Shown in pieces: positions 40,537 to 51,434 of a stretch of 64,000 bases of DNA. Below the pieces are notes generated by a model. The model ran no database searches, had not been told where the DNA came from, and saw nothing but the letters and a program-made list of their open reading frames with translations. The DNA lies in assembly GCF_001425625.1 (NCBI RefSeq), contig NZ_LMCP01000001.1:249430-313429 (forward strand). Direction: 5' to 3'. The DNA comes from Mesorhizobium sp. Root102. GTDB taxonomy: Bacteria; Pseudomonadota; Alphaproteobacteria; Rhizobiales; Rhizobiaceae. Position 1 is the stretch's first letter, and each line of letters begins with the position of its first letter. The position numbers and the translations under genes were made by a program.

Positions 40537-40737
40537 TTACCGCTCGATCTCGATCGGTGTGCCATCGGCAACCATTGCCCAGATTTCGTCCATGTCGGAG
40601 TCCGTAACCGCAATGCAGCCATCGGTCCAGTCGACCAATTGAAGCAGCCAGCCCCACCAGATCGATCCTTTCCGCGGCAAGGCCGGGAATGCCGCGATGA
40701 CGAATGTGCAAATGGCACAGGGAATTGTCAGCCGCAT
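40537..40737 (-). pseudogene. truncated L,D-transpeptidase (YkuD) C-terminal remnant
   Basis: The frame ends with WTDGCIAVTDSDMDEIWAMV followed by ADGTPIEIER, which is the active-site cysteine end of YkuD-type L,D-transpeptidases. About 42 codons are recognisable; the upstream residues look frame-shifted and the conserved HGxxG part is absent. A terminator for ctaE lies immediately upstream, so no N-terminal half can be attached. It probably remains from a gene lost by deletion. Expression as a 66-residue peptide is unlikely to give an active enzyme. Confidence 0.68.
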
Positions 40738-40765
40738 CGGCTACGGATCGGCGATCATTGCGCCG

Positions 40766-40799
40766 AAAAGAAGAAGGCGGCCACGTTGCCGCGGCCGCC
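40766..40799 (-). terminator. intrinsic terminator of the cytochrome oxidase operon
   Basis: On the minus strand GGCGGCC and GGCCGCC (plus positions 40793-40799 and 40776-40782) form a G+C-rich stem with a 10-nt loop, followed by TTCTTCTTTT. It starts about 30 bp after the ctaE stop. Confidence 0.75.
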
Positions 40800-40827
40800 C
40801 TCCCCAGATCAAATCCCAAAGGACGGA

Positions 40828-41709
40828 TCAGTGGCCTTCGATCACCGCGCCGACCGATCCCCAGACGTAGATCGATGCGAACAGGAACAGCCAGACCACA
40901 TCGACGAAATGCCAATACCAGGCGGCCGCCTCGAAGCCGAAATGCTGCTTGGGGGTGAAATCACCCTTCATCGCCCTGATAAGGCAGACAGCCAGGAAGA
41001 TCGTGCCGATGATGACATGGAAGCCGTGGAAGCCGGTCGCCATGAAGAAGGTGGCGCCGTAGATGGAATCCTTGAAGCCGAACGGAGCGTGCATGTACTC
41101 GTAAGCCTGCACCATGGTGAACAGCATGCCGAGGCCGACGGTCAGCACCAAGCCGTTGATCAGGCCCTTGCGATCGCCATGGATGAGCGAATGGTGCGCC
41201 CAGGTGACCGTGGTGCCCGACAGGAGCAGGATGACGGTGTTGTAGAGCGGCAAATGGAAAGGATCGAGAACTTCCATGCCCTTCGGCGGCCAGACACCAC
41301 CGGTAAACGCGGTACGGGCGTATTGCTGGACTTCGCTCGGAAACAGGCTGGCGTCGAAATAGGCCCAGAACCAAGCAACGAAGAACATCACCTCCGAAGC
41401 GATGAACATGATCATGCCGTAGCGCAGATGCAGCGACACGACCCGCGTGTGATGGCCCTCATGCGCTTCCTTGATCGTATCCGACCACCAGGCGAACATC
41501 GTGTAGAGCACGATCACCAGGCCGATGAAGAACAGCCACGGATTGGCGATATTGAAGCCGAAGATCGGAAAGGAACCGCCCTTCAGGTACTCCATGAGGC
41601 AGACGCCGCCAAACGCCATGACGAGCGCGCCCACCGAGCCTAGGAAAGGCCACGGGCTCGGGTCGACGAGGTGATAGTCATGCTGTGGTTTTGCGTGCGC
41701 GTCTGCCAT
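40828..41709 (-). CDS. ctaE: cytochrome c oxidase subunit III
   Basis: Seven-helix structural subunit of the aa3 oxidase. The 293-residue protein begins [16 protein letters not shown] and keeps the family stretches [15 protein letters not shown] near residue 75, [14 protein letters not shown] near 106, [13 protein letters not shown] near 230 and the C-terminal [16 protein letters not shown]. It is the last gene of the cta operon, 1 bp after ctaG, and ends before an intrinsic terminator. Confidence 0.97.
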   Translation of the reverse strand: MADAHAKPQHDYHLVDPSPWPFLGSVGALVMAFGGVCLMEYLKGGSFPIFGFNIANPWLFFIGLVIVLYTMFAWWSDTIKEAHEGHHTRVVSLHLRYGMIMFIASEVMFFVAWFWAYFDASLFPSEVQQYARTAFTGGVWPPKGMEVLDPFHLPLYNTVILLLSGTTVTWAHHSLIHGDRKGLINGLVLTVGLGMLFTMVQAYEYMHAPFGFKDSIYGATFFMATGFHGFHVIIGTIFLAVCLIRAMKGDFTPKQHFGFEAAAWYWHFVDVVWLFLFASIYVWGSVGAVIEGH

Positions 41710-41710
41710 A

Positions 41711-42343
41711 TCAACCCCCGAGATTTGCTTCGGTATTCGAAATTGTCTTGCTATTGCCCTTGGCCGGCTCCGAGGAGGCGACCGGCTTGGTCTTCTCGAC
41801 CGGGAACATCGTGTAGGACAGGGTGATCGTCTTCACGTCCTTCAGTTCCGGGACGTTGACGATATCGGGATCCACATAGAACAGGACCGGCATGTCCAGC
41901 GTCTCGTCGGGCTTCAGCGACGTGTCGGTGAAGCAGAAACACTCGACCTTGTTGAAGTAGGGGCCTGCCAGTTCCGGCTGCACGTTGAAGGTGGCGCGGC
42001 CGGTCACGGGGCGATCGAACTTGTTGGTGGCCTTGTAGTGCGCCTGCACCGTCTCGCCGATCTTCATGGTCATCGAGCGCTGGACCGGCTGGAAGTCCCA
42101 AGGCACGCCGGCGATGTTGGCATCGAAGCGGACGGTGATCTCACGGTCGAGCACACGGCCGGCATACTGCTTCTCGGCACGCTGCGTCGTGCCGCCATAG
42201 CCTGTCGCCTGACAGAACATCTTGTAAAGCGGCACCGCAGCGTAGGCCATGCCGATCATGCCGGTGAAGAAGGCAAGGCAGACCGCCGCGACGATGACGT
42301 TGCTGGTCTTTCCCGTCGTTTTTTTGGACATCTCGGCGCTCAT
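41711..42343 (-). CDS. ctaG: cytochrome c oxidase assembly protein CtaG (Cox11 family)
   Basis: Delivers copper to the CuB site of subunit I. The 210-residue protein has one N-terminal membrane helix, then [18 protein letters not shown], and the copper-binding pair in [14 protein letters not shown] near residue 120 (CFCF motif), with the conserved [11 protein letters not shown] after it. ATG 42343 overlaps the stop of the small upstream ORF (TGATG), so translation is likely coupled. It is followed immediately by ctaE. Confidence 0.96.
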   Translation of the reverse strand: MSAEMSKKTTGKTSNVIVAAVCLAFFTGMIGMAYAAVPLYKMFCQATGYGGTTQRAEKQYAGRVLDREITVRFDANIAGVPWDFQPVQRSMTMKIGETVQAHYKATNKFDRPVTGRATFNVQPELAGPYFNKVECFCFTDTSLKPDETLDMPVLFYVDPDIVNVPELKDVKTITLSYTMFPVEKTKPVASSEPAKGNSKTISNTEANLGG

Positions 42344-42507
42344 CACATCGCGCCCAAATTGTGGCCGAACTTCACGATCGTCGCGATATAGAAAATGACG
42401 ACCAGCAACGCCAGCGCCACGCCGATGGCGATGGAACGGCTACGCTGGGCCTTCCTCTGACGCTCGGTCAGCGTGACCAGCTCGAGCTTTTCTTCGATCA
42501 TGGTCAT
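42343..42507 (-). CDS. small membrane protein of the cox operon (CoxF-like)
   Basis: A 54-residue protein between ctaB and ctaG. A polar N-terminus with [18 protein letters not shown] leads into one membrane helix, [17 protein letters not shown], and a short tail. Small proteins of this kind at this place are known in rhizobial cox operons as putative assembly factors. The start overlaps the ctaB stop (ATGA), and an internal ATG at 42501 has a better-spaced GGAG; its stop overlaps the ctaG ATG. The tight overlaps on both sides argue that it is translated. Confidence 0.85.
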   Translation of the reverse strand: MTMIEEKLELVTLTERQRKAQRSRSIAIGVALALLVVIFYIATIVKFGHNLGAM

Positions 42508-43448
42508 GCTCCGCCCATGGCAAGCGCGCGCTCGACGACGCTGTCGGCAAGATAGGCGGCGAAAATTGCAAAGAGATAGAGAAGCGAATAGGCGAACAAG
42601 GCCTTGGCCGGCTTCATGACGCGGTCGTCATCGGCCATGCCAAGTACTTTCCACGCATACCAGACAAAACCGACCCCGAGCAGCGCGGCGGCCACGCCAT
42701 AGATCGGGGTGGTGTAACCAAGCAGCCATGGCAACACGCCGACCGGGGCCAGGACCAGCGCGTAGGCGAAGATCTGACGGCGGGTCGAAGCCTGCCCGGC
42801 GACATTCGGCATCATCGGGATGCCGGCCTTGGCATAGTCCTCGGACTTGAACAGCGCCAGCGCCCAGAAATGCGGCGGCGTCCACAGGAAGATGATCAGG
42901 AACAGGATCAGGCTTTCGAGGCTGACCGTTCCGGTCACCGCGGCCCAGCCAATGACTGGCGGAATGGCGCCTGCAGCACCGCCGATTACGATGTTCTGCG
43001 GCGTCCAGCGCTTCAGCCACATCGTGTAGACGACGGCATAGAAGAAAATGGTGAAGGCCAGCAGCGTCGCCGACAGCCAGTTGACCAGCACGCCGAGCGT
43101 CATCACCGACAGCACAGACAGCACCAGCCCGAAGCTCAGCGCCTCGTGCGGCTGGATGCGACCGGCCGGGACCGGACGGCTGGCGGTCCTGGTCATCACC
43201 GCATCGATGTCGGCGTCATACCACATGTTAAGCGCGCCGGAGGCGCCAGCACCTATTGCAATAGCCAGGATGGCGATCACCGCCAGCAGCGGGTTGATGG
43301 TCACCGGTGCGGCGACGAGACCGACAAAGGCGGTGAACACCACCAGCGACATGACGCGCGGCTTCAACAGGGCGAAGAAATCGCCCGCCGTCGCTTCCGA
43401 CATGCGAAAGCCCGCTTCGTCAATCAATGGGTCGTCGACAAGGGCCAT
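42504..43448 (-). CDS. ctaB: protoheme IX farnesyltransferase (heme O synthase)
   Basis: Adds the farnesyl group to heme b, giving heme O for heme A synthesis. The 314-residue UbiA-family membrane protein has the first aspartate-rich motif in [21 protein letters not shown] near residue 75 and the second metal-binding loop around [19 protein letters not shown] near 200, with about nine helices. The ATG at 43448 gives the normal length. It follows ctaD by 76 bp and overlaps the next small gene by 4 bp. Confidence 0.96.
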   Translation of the reverse strand: MALVDDPLIDEAGFRMSEATAGDFFALLKPRVMSLVVFTAFVGLVAAPVTINPLLAVIAILAIAIGAGASGALNMWYDADIDAVMTRTASRPVPAGRIQPHEALSFGLVLSVLSVMTLGVLVNWLSATLLAFTIFFYAVVYTMWLKRWTPQNIVIGGAAGAIPPVIGWAAVTGTVSLESLILFLIIFLWTPPHFWALALFKSEDYAKAGIPMMPNVAGQASTRRQIFAYALVLAPVGVLPWLLGYTTPIYGVAAALLGVGFVWYAWKVLGMADDDRVMKPAKALFAYSLLYLFAIFAAYLADSVVERALAMGGA

Positions 43449-43524
43449 GCGTACTTTAAGTCCATCATTCCGTTGGCCGAAACCGCCGGCGGACCGGCGG
43501 TTTCGTATTCGAGAGGGCAGCCGC

Positions 43525-45192
<1,668 letters not shown>

Positions 45193-45215
45193 CTAAATCT
45201 TGCTAACCCGCGGCA

Positions 45216-46124
45216 TCAGTTGCCGGCGGCCGCTACCTTGTTCTGGCCGTCGACCGCGGCCATCAGCGTCTTGTTGGCCCCGGGCAGATCGGTCTTGGCT
45301 GCCGCGAGCCAAGTCTTGAACTGCGCATCGGAGACGACACGGATGGCGATCGGCATGAAGGCATGGTCCTTGCCGCAGAGCTGCGAGCACTGGCCGTAAT
45401 AGAGGCCTTCCTTCTCCGCCTTGAACCAGGTCTCGTTGGTGCGACCCGGAATGGCGTCGATCTTGATGCCGAACGACGGCATGGCAAAGGAGTGTATCAC
45501 GTCGGTCGCGGTGACAAGCACGCGGGTCATGGTGTTGACCGGCACCACCAGCTCGTTGTCGACGGCCAGCAGACGCGGATAGACCTTCCGGTCCTCCTTG
45601 CCGGCAGCGGCGCGGTCGGTGTCCTGGAGGATCGCGGAGTTGAAGGAGAGCGTGTTCTCGGTCTGGTATTCGTAGTCCCAGTTCCACTGGTTGCCGGTCG
45701 CCTTGACGGTCAGCTTTGCTTCTTCCGGCGGCGTGTATTGCGCGGTCAGCAGTTGGAACGAGGGAATTGCGAGGCAAAGCAGGACGACGACCGGACCGAC
45801 AGTCCAGATCACCTCGATCAGCGTGTTGTGGCTGGTCTTGGACGGAACCGGATTGGCGCTCGCGCGGAATCTGACGATGCAATAGGCGAGAAGGAGCAAC
45901 ACCAGGATGGTGATCGGGACGATGAACCACATCGTGTAGTTTCCGAACCACTCGATCTGCCGCATCATGTCGGTCGCCGGCGCCTGGAAGGTTGTCTCCC
46001 AGTCCTTGGGCTGGTCGGCATGGGCGGATGTGCCGGCGAAAAAAATGATAGCGGCACAAGCACTTAGAAACTTGGCACTTGCTAGAAACTTGGCGCTCGC
46101 CATGAAATTTCTCATCGCCCTCAT
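45216..46124 (-). CDS. ctaC: cytochrome c oxidase subunit II
   Basis: Periplasmic CuA subunit that takes electrons from cytochrome c. The protein has a signal peptide, two membrane helices around residues 65-130, then the cupredoxin domain with GNQWNWDYEY and the CuA ligands in VIHSFAMPSFGIKIDA and YYGQCSQLCGKDHAFMP. It is the first gene of the operon. The start is uncertain: ATG codons at 46124, 46115 and 46103 all precede the signal peptide; 46124 has GGGAGA close upstream. An 18-bp tandem duplication encodes ASAKFL twice in the signal sequence. Confidence 0.95.
   Translation of the reverse strand: MRAMRNFMASAKFLASAKFLSACAAIIFFAGTSAHADQPKDWETTFQAPATDMMRQIEWFGNYTMWFIVPITILVLLLLAYCIVRFRASANPVPSKTSHNTLIEVIWTVGPVVVLLCLAIPSFQLLTAQYTPPEEAKLTVKATGNQWNWDYEYQTENTLSFNSAILQDTDRAAAGKEDRKVYPRLLAVDNELVVPVNTMTRVLVTATDVIHSFAMPSFGIKIDAIPGRTNETWFKAEKEGLYYGQCSQLCGKDHAFMPIAIRVVSDAQFKTWLAAAKTDLPGANKTLMAAVDGQNKVAAAGN
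46065..46100. repeat. 18-bp tandem duplication in the ctaC signal sequence
   Basis: TAGAAACTTGGCACTTGC (46065-46082) is followed directly by TAGAAACTTGGCGCTCGC (46083-46100), identical at 16 of 18 positions. In the ctaC frame it doubles a six-residue segment (ASAKFL) ahead of the hydrophobic core of the signal peptide. Confidence 0.85.
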
Positions 46125-46491
46125 CGTCTCCCAGTTTCTCGCGGCTGTACCCGCGAGAATAACGAACAATGCCGGGACGGGAATCCCGACAGTCTCAAGG
46201 TGGTTCAAACCATACTCTTTTTCCCTCCGCAAGAAAGGAGCGGACGAAACCGTGCGGCATTTTTGCGCGCAAGCCCGGATGTGCCTTTGAAGGCGGCGGC
46301 GGCGGCCCCGAATCGCCTATGCTGGGCCAACGGTGACATTCCCGCGGGCCGCGCGTGCCGAACGTCGCAATTCGGGCGAAATTGGCAGGGAAAAGCGCCG
46401 TATTGGCTTTTTCGGGGCAGACCGGCTGCGGTCTCGTCCTTTACTTGGCTTTGGCGCGGCTTAAAGTGCCGTGATTCGCAATGGAGCCGTC
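46125..46491. promoter_or_regulatory. divergent control region, cta operon / ialB
   Basis: No gene is seen. A perfect hairpin TCTCGCGG (46137-46144) / CCGCGAGA (46151-46158) would form in the ctaC 5' leader about 13 nt before the start codon, and a smaller CGGGA/TCCCG element lies further up. An in-frame extension of ctaC reaches a TTG at 46232 but without family resemblance. No convincing promoter hexamers were found by eye. Confidence 0.4.
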
Positions 46492-47016
46492 ATGATCCCT
46501 TGGCTTTCGAGAACCTTGGCGAAGGTCATCTTTCTCGCCGCCCTGTCTGGTATCGGCCTGTCCGGCACGGCCAACGCCGCGCAACCGAGCGGCACGGTGC
46601 GCTCTACGCATGGCGCGTGGTCGATCATCTGTGACACGCCGGCCGGCGCCACCTCGGAACAATGCGTGATGATGCAGAACGTCGTGGCCGAGGACCGTCC
46701 GGAGATGGGACTGTCGGTCGTCGTGCTGCGCACCGCCGACAACAAGGCTGAGATCCTGCGCGTGCTGGCGCCGCTCGGCGTGCTTTTGCCCAACGGGCTC
46801 GGCCTCAATGTCGACGGCAAGGATATTGGCCGCGCCTATTTCGTGCGCTGCTTCCAGGACGGCTGCTATGCAGAAGTCATTCTCGAAAAGCCGCTGCTCG
46901 ACACGCTGAAGACCGGCACGTCGGCCACCTTCATCGTCTTCCAGACCCCGGAAGAGGGCATCGGCATCCCGGTTGACCTCAAGGGTTTCGCCGACGGCTT
47001 CGCTGCCCTCCCCTGA
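46492..47016 (+). CDS. invasion-associated locus B (IalB) family protein
   Basis: The 174-residue exported protein has a signal peptide ending ANAA near residue 29, then the IalB domain: HGAWSIICDTPAGATSEQCVMMQ (two cysteines) near 38 and YFVRCFQDGCYAEVILEKPL near 115 (two more), which likely form disulfides. The family was named for erythrocyte invasion in Bartonella, but it is widespread in non-pathogenic rhizobia and its molecular role is unknown. ATG 46492 follows GGAG at six bases. It is divergent from the cta operon and followed by tldD. Confidence 0.86.
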   Translation: MIPWLSRTLAKVIFLAALSGIGLSGTANAAQPSGTVRSTHGAWSIICDTPAGATSEQCVMMQNVVAEDRPEMGLSVVVLRTADNKAEILRVLAPLGVLLPNGLGLNVDGKDIGRAYFVRCFQDGCYAEVILEKPLLDTLKTGTSATFIVFQTPEEGIGIPVDLKGFADGFAALP

Positions 47017-47142
47017 GAGAAGCGACGTCGACGGTAGTCGGCGGAGCGCATTTGTCTTCGCAATGCGACGGGACGATTGTCTCGACGCGCCTTCGCGCCT
47101 ACATCGTGGCAAAGACCCATTCCTCCTGTGAACGGACGCGCC

Positions 47143-48555
47143 ATGAACAGCCTGATCGGCCAATTCGACATTTCAGACGATCGCATCAAGCAGATCGTTA
47201 CCGAGACCATCAACGGCGCCGACGACGGCGAGCTGTTCCTCGAATACAGCGAGAGCGAAGCGCTGATGTTCGACAATGGCCGGCTGAAGACCGCCAACTT
47301 CAACACCGACCAGGGTTTTGGCCTGCGTGCCGTCGCCGGCGAAGCCAGCGGCTATGCCCATTCCAGCGACCTGTCCGAGGCCTCGCTGCTTCGCGCGGCC
47401 GACGCCGTTTCAACCGTCAAGGGTGGTTATTCCGGCACGCTTGCCGCGGCGCCTGCCCGCACCAACCGCCATCTCTATGGCGACGAGAACCCGATCCCCT
47501 CGCCTTCCTTCGAGGCCAAGGCAAAGCTGCTGCAGGAAATCGACGCCTGGCTGCGCGCCGAGGATCCGCGCGTTCGCCAGGTTTCGGCATCGCTTGCCGC
47601 CTCCTGGCAGCATGTCGAGATCGTGCGCGCCGACGGCCAGGTGGTGCGCGACATCCGCCCGCTGGTCCGCATCAACGTCTCTGTCGTGGTCGGCAATGGC
47701 GACCGCCAGGAGAGCGGCTCCTACGGCATGGGTGGCCGCAAGGCGTTTGGCGAGTTCCTGGTCGAGGACAGCTGGAAGCACGCCGCCAAGGAAGCGCTCA
47801 GGCAAGCCCTGGTCAATCTCGAGGCCATACCGGCGCCGGCCGGCACATTCGACATCGTGCTGTCCAGCGGCTGGCCGGGCGTCATGCTGCACGAGGCCGT
47901 CGGCCATGGGCTGGAAGGCGACTTCAATCGCAAGAAGACCTCGGCCTTCGCCGGCTTGCTGGGCCAGCAGGTCGCCGCCAAGGGGGTCACCGTCGTCGAC
48001 GACGGCACCATGCCCGAGCGGCGCGGCTCGCTCACCGTCGACGACGAAGGCACGCCTTCGGCCCGCAATGTGCTGATCGAAGACGGCAAACTGGTCGGCT
48101 ACATGCAGGATCGCCAGAACGCCCGGCTGATGGGCATGAAGGCGACCGGCAACGGCAGGCGCGAGGGCTACGCCCACCAGCCGATGCCACGCATGACCAA
48201 TACCTACATGACATCAGGCGATATGGAGCCGGACGAAATCATCGCCTCGGTCAAGAACGGCATCTATGCCGTCTCCTTCGGCGGCGGCCAGGTCGACATC
48301 ACCTCCGGCAAGTTCGTCTTCGGCTGCACTGAGGCTTACATGATCGAGAACGGCAAGGTGACACAGCCGATCAAGGGCGCCATGCTGATCGGTAACGGGC
48401 CGGACGCCATGCACCGCGTTGCGATGATCGGCAACGACATGAAGCTCGACACCGGCATCGGCATGTGCGGCAAGGCCGGACAGGGCGTGCCGGTCGGCGT
48501 CGGCCAGCCGCATTTGAGGATGAACCAGATGACGGTGGGCGGCACGCGGGTTTGA
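47143..48555 (+). CDS. tldD: metalloprotease TldD
   Basis: One half of the TldD/TldE protease, which acts on unfolded peptides and processes modified peptides such as microcin B17. The 470-residue protein carries the zinc motif HEAVGHGLEGD near residue 250 and the conserved FGGGQVDITSGKFVFGCTEAY near 385, and ends with a typical GQGVPVGVGQPHLRM. The partner tldE is not in the window. The start at 47143 gives the family length, though no strong ribosome-binding site is seen. Confidence 0.94.
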   Translation: MNSLIGQFDISDDRIKQIVTETINGADDGELFLEYSESEALMFDNGRLKTANFNTDQGFGLRAVAGEASGYAHSSDLSEASLLRAADAVSTVKGGYSGTLAAAPARTNRHLYGDENPIPSPSFEAKAKLLQEIDAWLRAEDPRVRQVSASLAASWQHVEIVRADGQVVRDIRPLVRINVSVVVGNGDRQESGSYGMGGRKAFGEFLVEDSWKHAAKEALRQALVNLEAIPAPAGTFDIVLSSGWPGVMLHEAVGHGLEGDFNRKKTSAFAGLLGQQVAAKGVTVVDDGTMPERRGSLTVDDEGTPSARNVLIEDGKLVGYMQDRQNARLMGMKATGNGRREGYAHQPMPRMTNTYMTSGDMEPDEIIASVKNGIYAVSFGGGQVDITSGKFVFGCTEAYMIENGKVTQPIKGAMLIGNGPDAMHRVAMIGNDMKLDTGIGMCGKAGQGVPVGVGQPHLRMNQMTVGGTRV

Positions 48556-48737
48556 GCGCATCGTGGAGCGTATTTTGTCGGGACGGGCCCATGCTTGCGC
48601 TTTTAAGCCTGAAGCCCTGTCGGTACCTTGAAGTGAACACAATCCACGTTAGGAAATTATTAAGTGTTTAAGTGCCTGGGCTGCCTTTTGCGCACGAACG
48701 CAGCACCAGCTTCCTCGTTGCGATGGTGGTTTTGGCA

Positions 48738-49415
48738 ATGCGGCATTCCCCAGTCCTGACTTCGTCTTTGCTGCTTGGCTTTGTTTCGTTGATTGGTGCG
48801 ACATCGCTGCAAGCCAGCCCGGCGGCGGCACAGTCGACATGGTTCAAGTCGCGATCGACGCAATCTTCCGTGGATGGGTTGCGCTCTGCCGCCGTTGGTG
48901 GAAGCACCAGCGTCCCCTACGGTTGGATCGATTTCTGCCATCGCCGGCCAAAAGAGTGCAAGGTGCCCGCTCTGCCGGCCGCGAATGTCAAGCTCACTCC
49001 GCAGAAGCTGCGCATCCTCAAGCGGATAAATCACAAGGCGAACAGCTCCATCAAGCCCGTCAGCAATTTCGATCATTGGGGCACGATGGCGGACCACTGG
49101 GATTACCCCGTGGACGGCAAGGGTGACTGCAAGATCTACGCGCTCTACAAGCGCAAGCTTCTTCTGGAAGCGGGATTCCCCCGGCAGGCGCTGCTGATGA
49201 CCGTGGTGCGCGACCTGGACAATGAAGGCCACACCATTCTGACGGTGAAAACCGACAAGGGCGATCTTGTCCTGGACAATCTGGTCAATGAGATCAGGCC
49301 TTGGAACGCGACCGGCTATTACTTCCTGAAACGCCAGTCGCAGCAGAACCCAAACACCTGGGTGTCAATCAACCAACGGGGCGGCACGTCGAAACGACTG
49401 TCGCCAAGCTCGTAG
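48738..49415 (+). CDS. transglutaminase-like cysteine proteinase (BTLCP/DUF920), secreted
   Basis: The 225-residue protein has a signal peptide ending near AAAQS, then the BTLCP domain: PYGWIDFCHRRPKECKV, the catalytic cysteine in GKGDCKIYALYKRKLLLEAG and the histidine and aspartate in NEGHTILTVKTDKGDLVLDN. In Pseudomonas the LapG member of this family cleaves a biofilm adhesin under c-di-GMP control; the rhizobial members are usually stand-alone, and the target here is unknown. ATG 48738 is chosen because the signal peptide starts there; in-frame GTG 48672 and ATG 48723 are alternatives. It is convergent with the RNA methyltransferase. Confidence 0.85.
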   Translation: MRHSPVLTSSLLLGFVSLIGATSLQASPAAAQSTWFKSRSTQSSVDGLRSAAVGGSTSVPYGWIDFCHRRPKECKVPALPAANVKLTPQKLRILKRINHKANSSIKPVSNFDHWGTMADHWDYPVDGKGDCKIYALYKRKLLLEAGFPRQALLMTVVRDLDNEGHTILTVKTDKGDLVLDNLVNEIRPWNATGYYFLKRQSQQNPNTWVSINQRGGTSKRLSPSS

Positions 49416-49431
49416 GAGCCGAAGCCTCCGG

Positions 49432-50673
49432 CTACCGCCGCCGCTTCGGCTTCTCCAGCAGCGCCACTGCCTCGACATGCGGCGACCACAGGAACTGGTC
49501 GATCGGCGTCACGCTTTTCAAGGTGTAACCGCCATCGATGAGGATGCGCAGGTCGCGAGCCAACGTCACCGGATTGCAGGACACCGCGGCGACGTACGGC
49601 ACATCCGAACGGGCGATCTGCTTCGACTGGTCTTCGGCGCCCGCGCGCGGCGGGTCGAACACCACGCCATCGAAGGCATTCAATTCCTTGAACGTCAGCG
49701 GCCTGCGGAACAGGTCGCGGCGTTCGCCCGTCACCCGCTTCAGGCCGGTCGCGAAGCGCGATCCCCGGTCGAGCGCCGAAAGGGCTGCCGCATCACCCTC
49801 CACCGCATGGACTTCCGATTTCACTGCCAGCCGCAAGGCAAAGCTGCCGCAACCGGCGAAAAGATCCGCCACCTTCTTGGCACGCTTCAGATGTCCGCCG
49901 ACAATATCGGCCATCGCCTGTTCCGCGGCCTCGGTTGCCTGCAGGAAGGCGCCCGGCGGAATGGCAACGGCCACGCCGCCGAACGTGACCACCGGCTTTT
50001 TGGGTTCGATGACGATCTCGTCGTCGATCGAAAGCCGGGCAAATCCCTGGGCCATGACGAAGTTGGAGGCGACCCGACGCTGGTTCTCGCCCAACTTGCC
50101 TGACTCATAGACTGCGATATCAAGGCCTGAACCGGTCACGGTGACCGTCATGCGGAACGATTTGGTGGTGGCGCAAACCAATTCGGCGAGCGCCTTCAAG
50201 CGATCGAGCGCGGCGACGATCTCCGGCAGCGAGATTGGGCATTCCTCGATGGAGATGATCTCCGGCGACAGATGGCGATGGAAGCCGAGCAGCATGCCTG
50301 TATCGGTGCGCCGGGCGGCAAGCACGACGCGGCGGCGCGTGTGCGGCGCGCAGGCGACCAGTTCGCCGATCTCGCAATCGATGCCTTTGCCCTTCAAGGT
50401 GTGCGCCACCTTTTCGCGTTTCCACTGGCGATAGGCTTCGGCTTCGAAATGCTGGAGCGCGCAACCGCCGCATTCGGTGAAATGGCGGCAGGCGGGATCG
50501 ACGCGCAGCGGCGAGGCTTCCAGCACCGCCATAAGCATGGCGCGATCCCTTTCGCGCGCGGCGGTGACCGTTTCGCCGGGCAGTGTGAAGGGAATGAACA
50601 GATCGCCTGTCTCGGTCTCAGCGATGCCGTCGCCCTGGGCGCCAAGTTTCCTGATGCTGAAGCGCGCGCTCAT
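49432..50673 (-). CDS. class I SAM-dependent RNA methyltransferase (RlmD/RlmC/TrmA family)
   Basis: Methylates uridine C5 in rRNA or tRNA. The 413-residue protein has a short N-terminal OB/TRAM-like part, an iron-sulfur cysteine set CRHFTECGGCALQHF near residue 62, the SAM site VADLFAGCGSFALRL near 268, a DPPRAG motif near 338 and the catalytic nucleophile in AAVSCNPVTLARDL near 360. It overlaps the tlyA stop by 4 bp (ATGA). Which uridine is modified cannot be told from sequence. Confidence 0.9.
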   Translation of the reverse strand: MSARFSIRKLGAQGDGIAETETGDLFIPFTLPGETVTAARERDRAMLMAVLEASPLRVDPACRHFTECGGCALQHFEAEAYRQWKREKVAHTLKGKGIDCEIGELVACAPHTRRRVVLAARRTDTGMLLGFHRHLSPEIISIEECPISLPEIVAALDRLKALAELVCATTKSFRMTVTVTGSGLDIAVYESGKLGENQRRVASNFVMAQGFARLSIDDEIVIEPKKPVVTFGGVAVAIPPGAFLQATEAAEQAMADIVGGHLKRAKKVADLFAGCGSFALRLAVKSEVHAVEGDAAALSALDRGSRFATGLKRVTGERRDLFRRPLTFKELNAFDGVVFDPPRAGAEDQSKQIARSDVPYVAAVSCNPVTLARDLRILIDGGYTLKSVTPIDQFLWSPHVEAVALLEKPKRRR

Positions 50674-51434
50674 CGGTCCTTGATCCCACCGAGCAGGAAT
50701 TCGCGATTGCCGTCGCCGCCCTCGATCGGCGACAAATGCAGCCCGAGCGAGCGCCAACCGGGAACGGCGTCCAGCCAATCCTGCAGCAAGCCGGCGACAC
50801 GGGAGGCGTCGTAGGGATCTTTCAACAGACCACCCTTGCCGATCGCTTCGCGACCAGCCTCGAATTGCGGCTTGACCAGAAACATGGCCTTGGCGCCAGC
50901 CTTCGCAAGGCCAAGCGCCGGTGGCATCGCCAGTTTCAGCGAAATGAAGCTGACATCGGACACAATGAAATCCGGAATACGACCGCCAAGATCGGCGGCT
51001 GTGAGATCGCGGGCGTTCAGGCCCTCTATCACCGTCACACGCGGATCGTCTCCGACATCAGGGTGCATCTGGCCACGCCCGACATCGATCGCGGTGACAT
51101 GAGCAGCGCCACGCTCCAGCAGAACCTGAGTAAAGCCGCCGGTCGAGGCGCCGACGTCGAGCGCCTCGCAGCCAGCAGGATCGAGGCCGAAATGGTCGAG
51201 TCCACCGATCAGCTTGAGTGCCGCGCGCGACACATAGCCCTGCGCCGGATCGTCAATGGCAATCAGGCATTGCGGCAAAACACTCTGGCCGGGCTTGCGG
51301 GCGAGGACACCGTCGACCGTCACCGTGCCGCGTTCGACCGCGTCGCGGGCACGCGAGCGGCTGGCAAACAGCCCGCGCTGGACGAGCAGGTCGTCGAGCC
51401 GCTGGCGTGTGCTGGCTTGCAGAGGTGAATTCAT
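50670..51434 (-). CDS. tlyA: TlyA-family rRNA 2'-O-methyltransferase (S4 domain)
   Basis: The 254-residue protein begins with an S4 RNA-binding domain (RLDDLLVQRGLFASRSRARDAV), followed by a FtsJ-like Rossmann methyltransferase: ALDVGASTGGFTQVLLERGA near residue 90, the SDVSFISLKLAMP motif near 158 and VKPQFEAGREAIGKGG near 188. Members methylate ribose in 16S and 23S rRNA, and in mycobacteria give capreomycin sensitivity. AAGG precedes the ATG. In many alphaproteobacteria tlyA follows dxs directly; here a plus-strand pair lies between them. Confidence 0.92.
   Translation of the reverse strand: MNSPLQASTRQRLDDLLVQRGLFASRSRARDAVERGTVTVDGVLARKPGQSVLPQCLIAIDDPAQGYVSRAALKLIGGLDHFGLDPAGCEALDVGASTGGFTQVLLERGAAHVTAIDVGRGQMHPDVGDDPRVTVIEGLNARDLTAADLGGRIPDFIVSDVSFISLKLAMPPALGLAKAGAKAMFLVKPQFEAGREAIGKGGLLKDPYDASRVAGLLQDWLDAVPGWRSLGLHLSPIEGGDGNREFLLGGIKDR

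Noticed and set aside
46125..46232. N-terminal extension of CtaC to TTG 46232
   Set aside because: It places over 30 residues before the signal peptide; the ATG cluster at 46103-46124 is the natural start.
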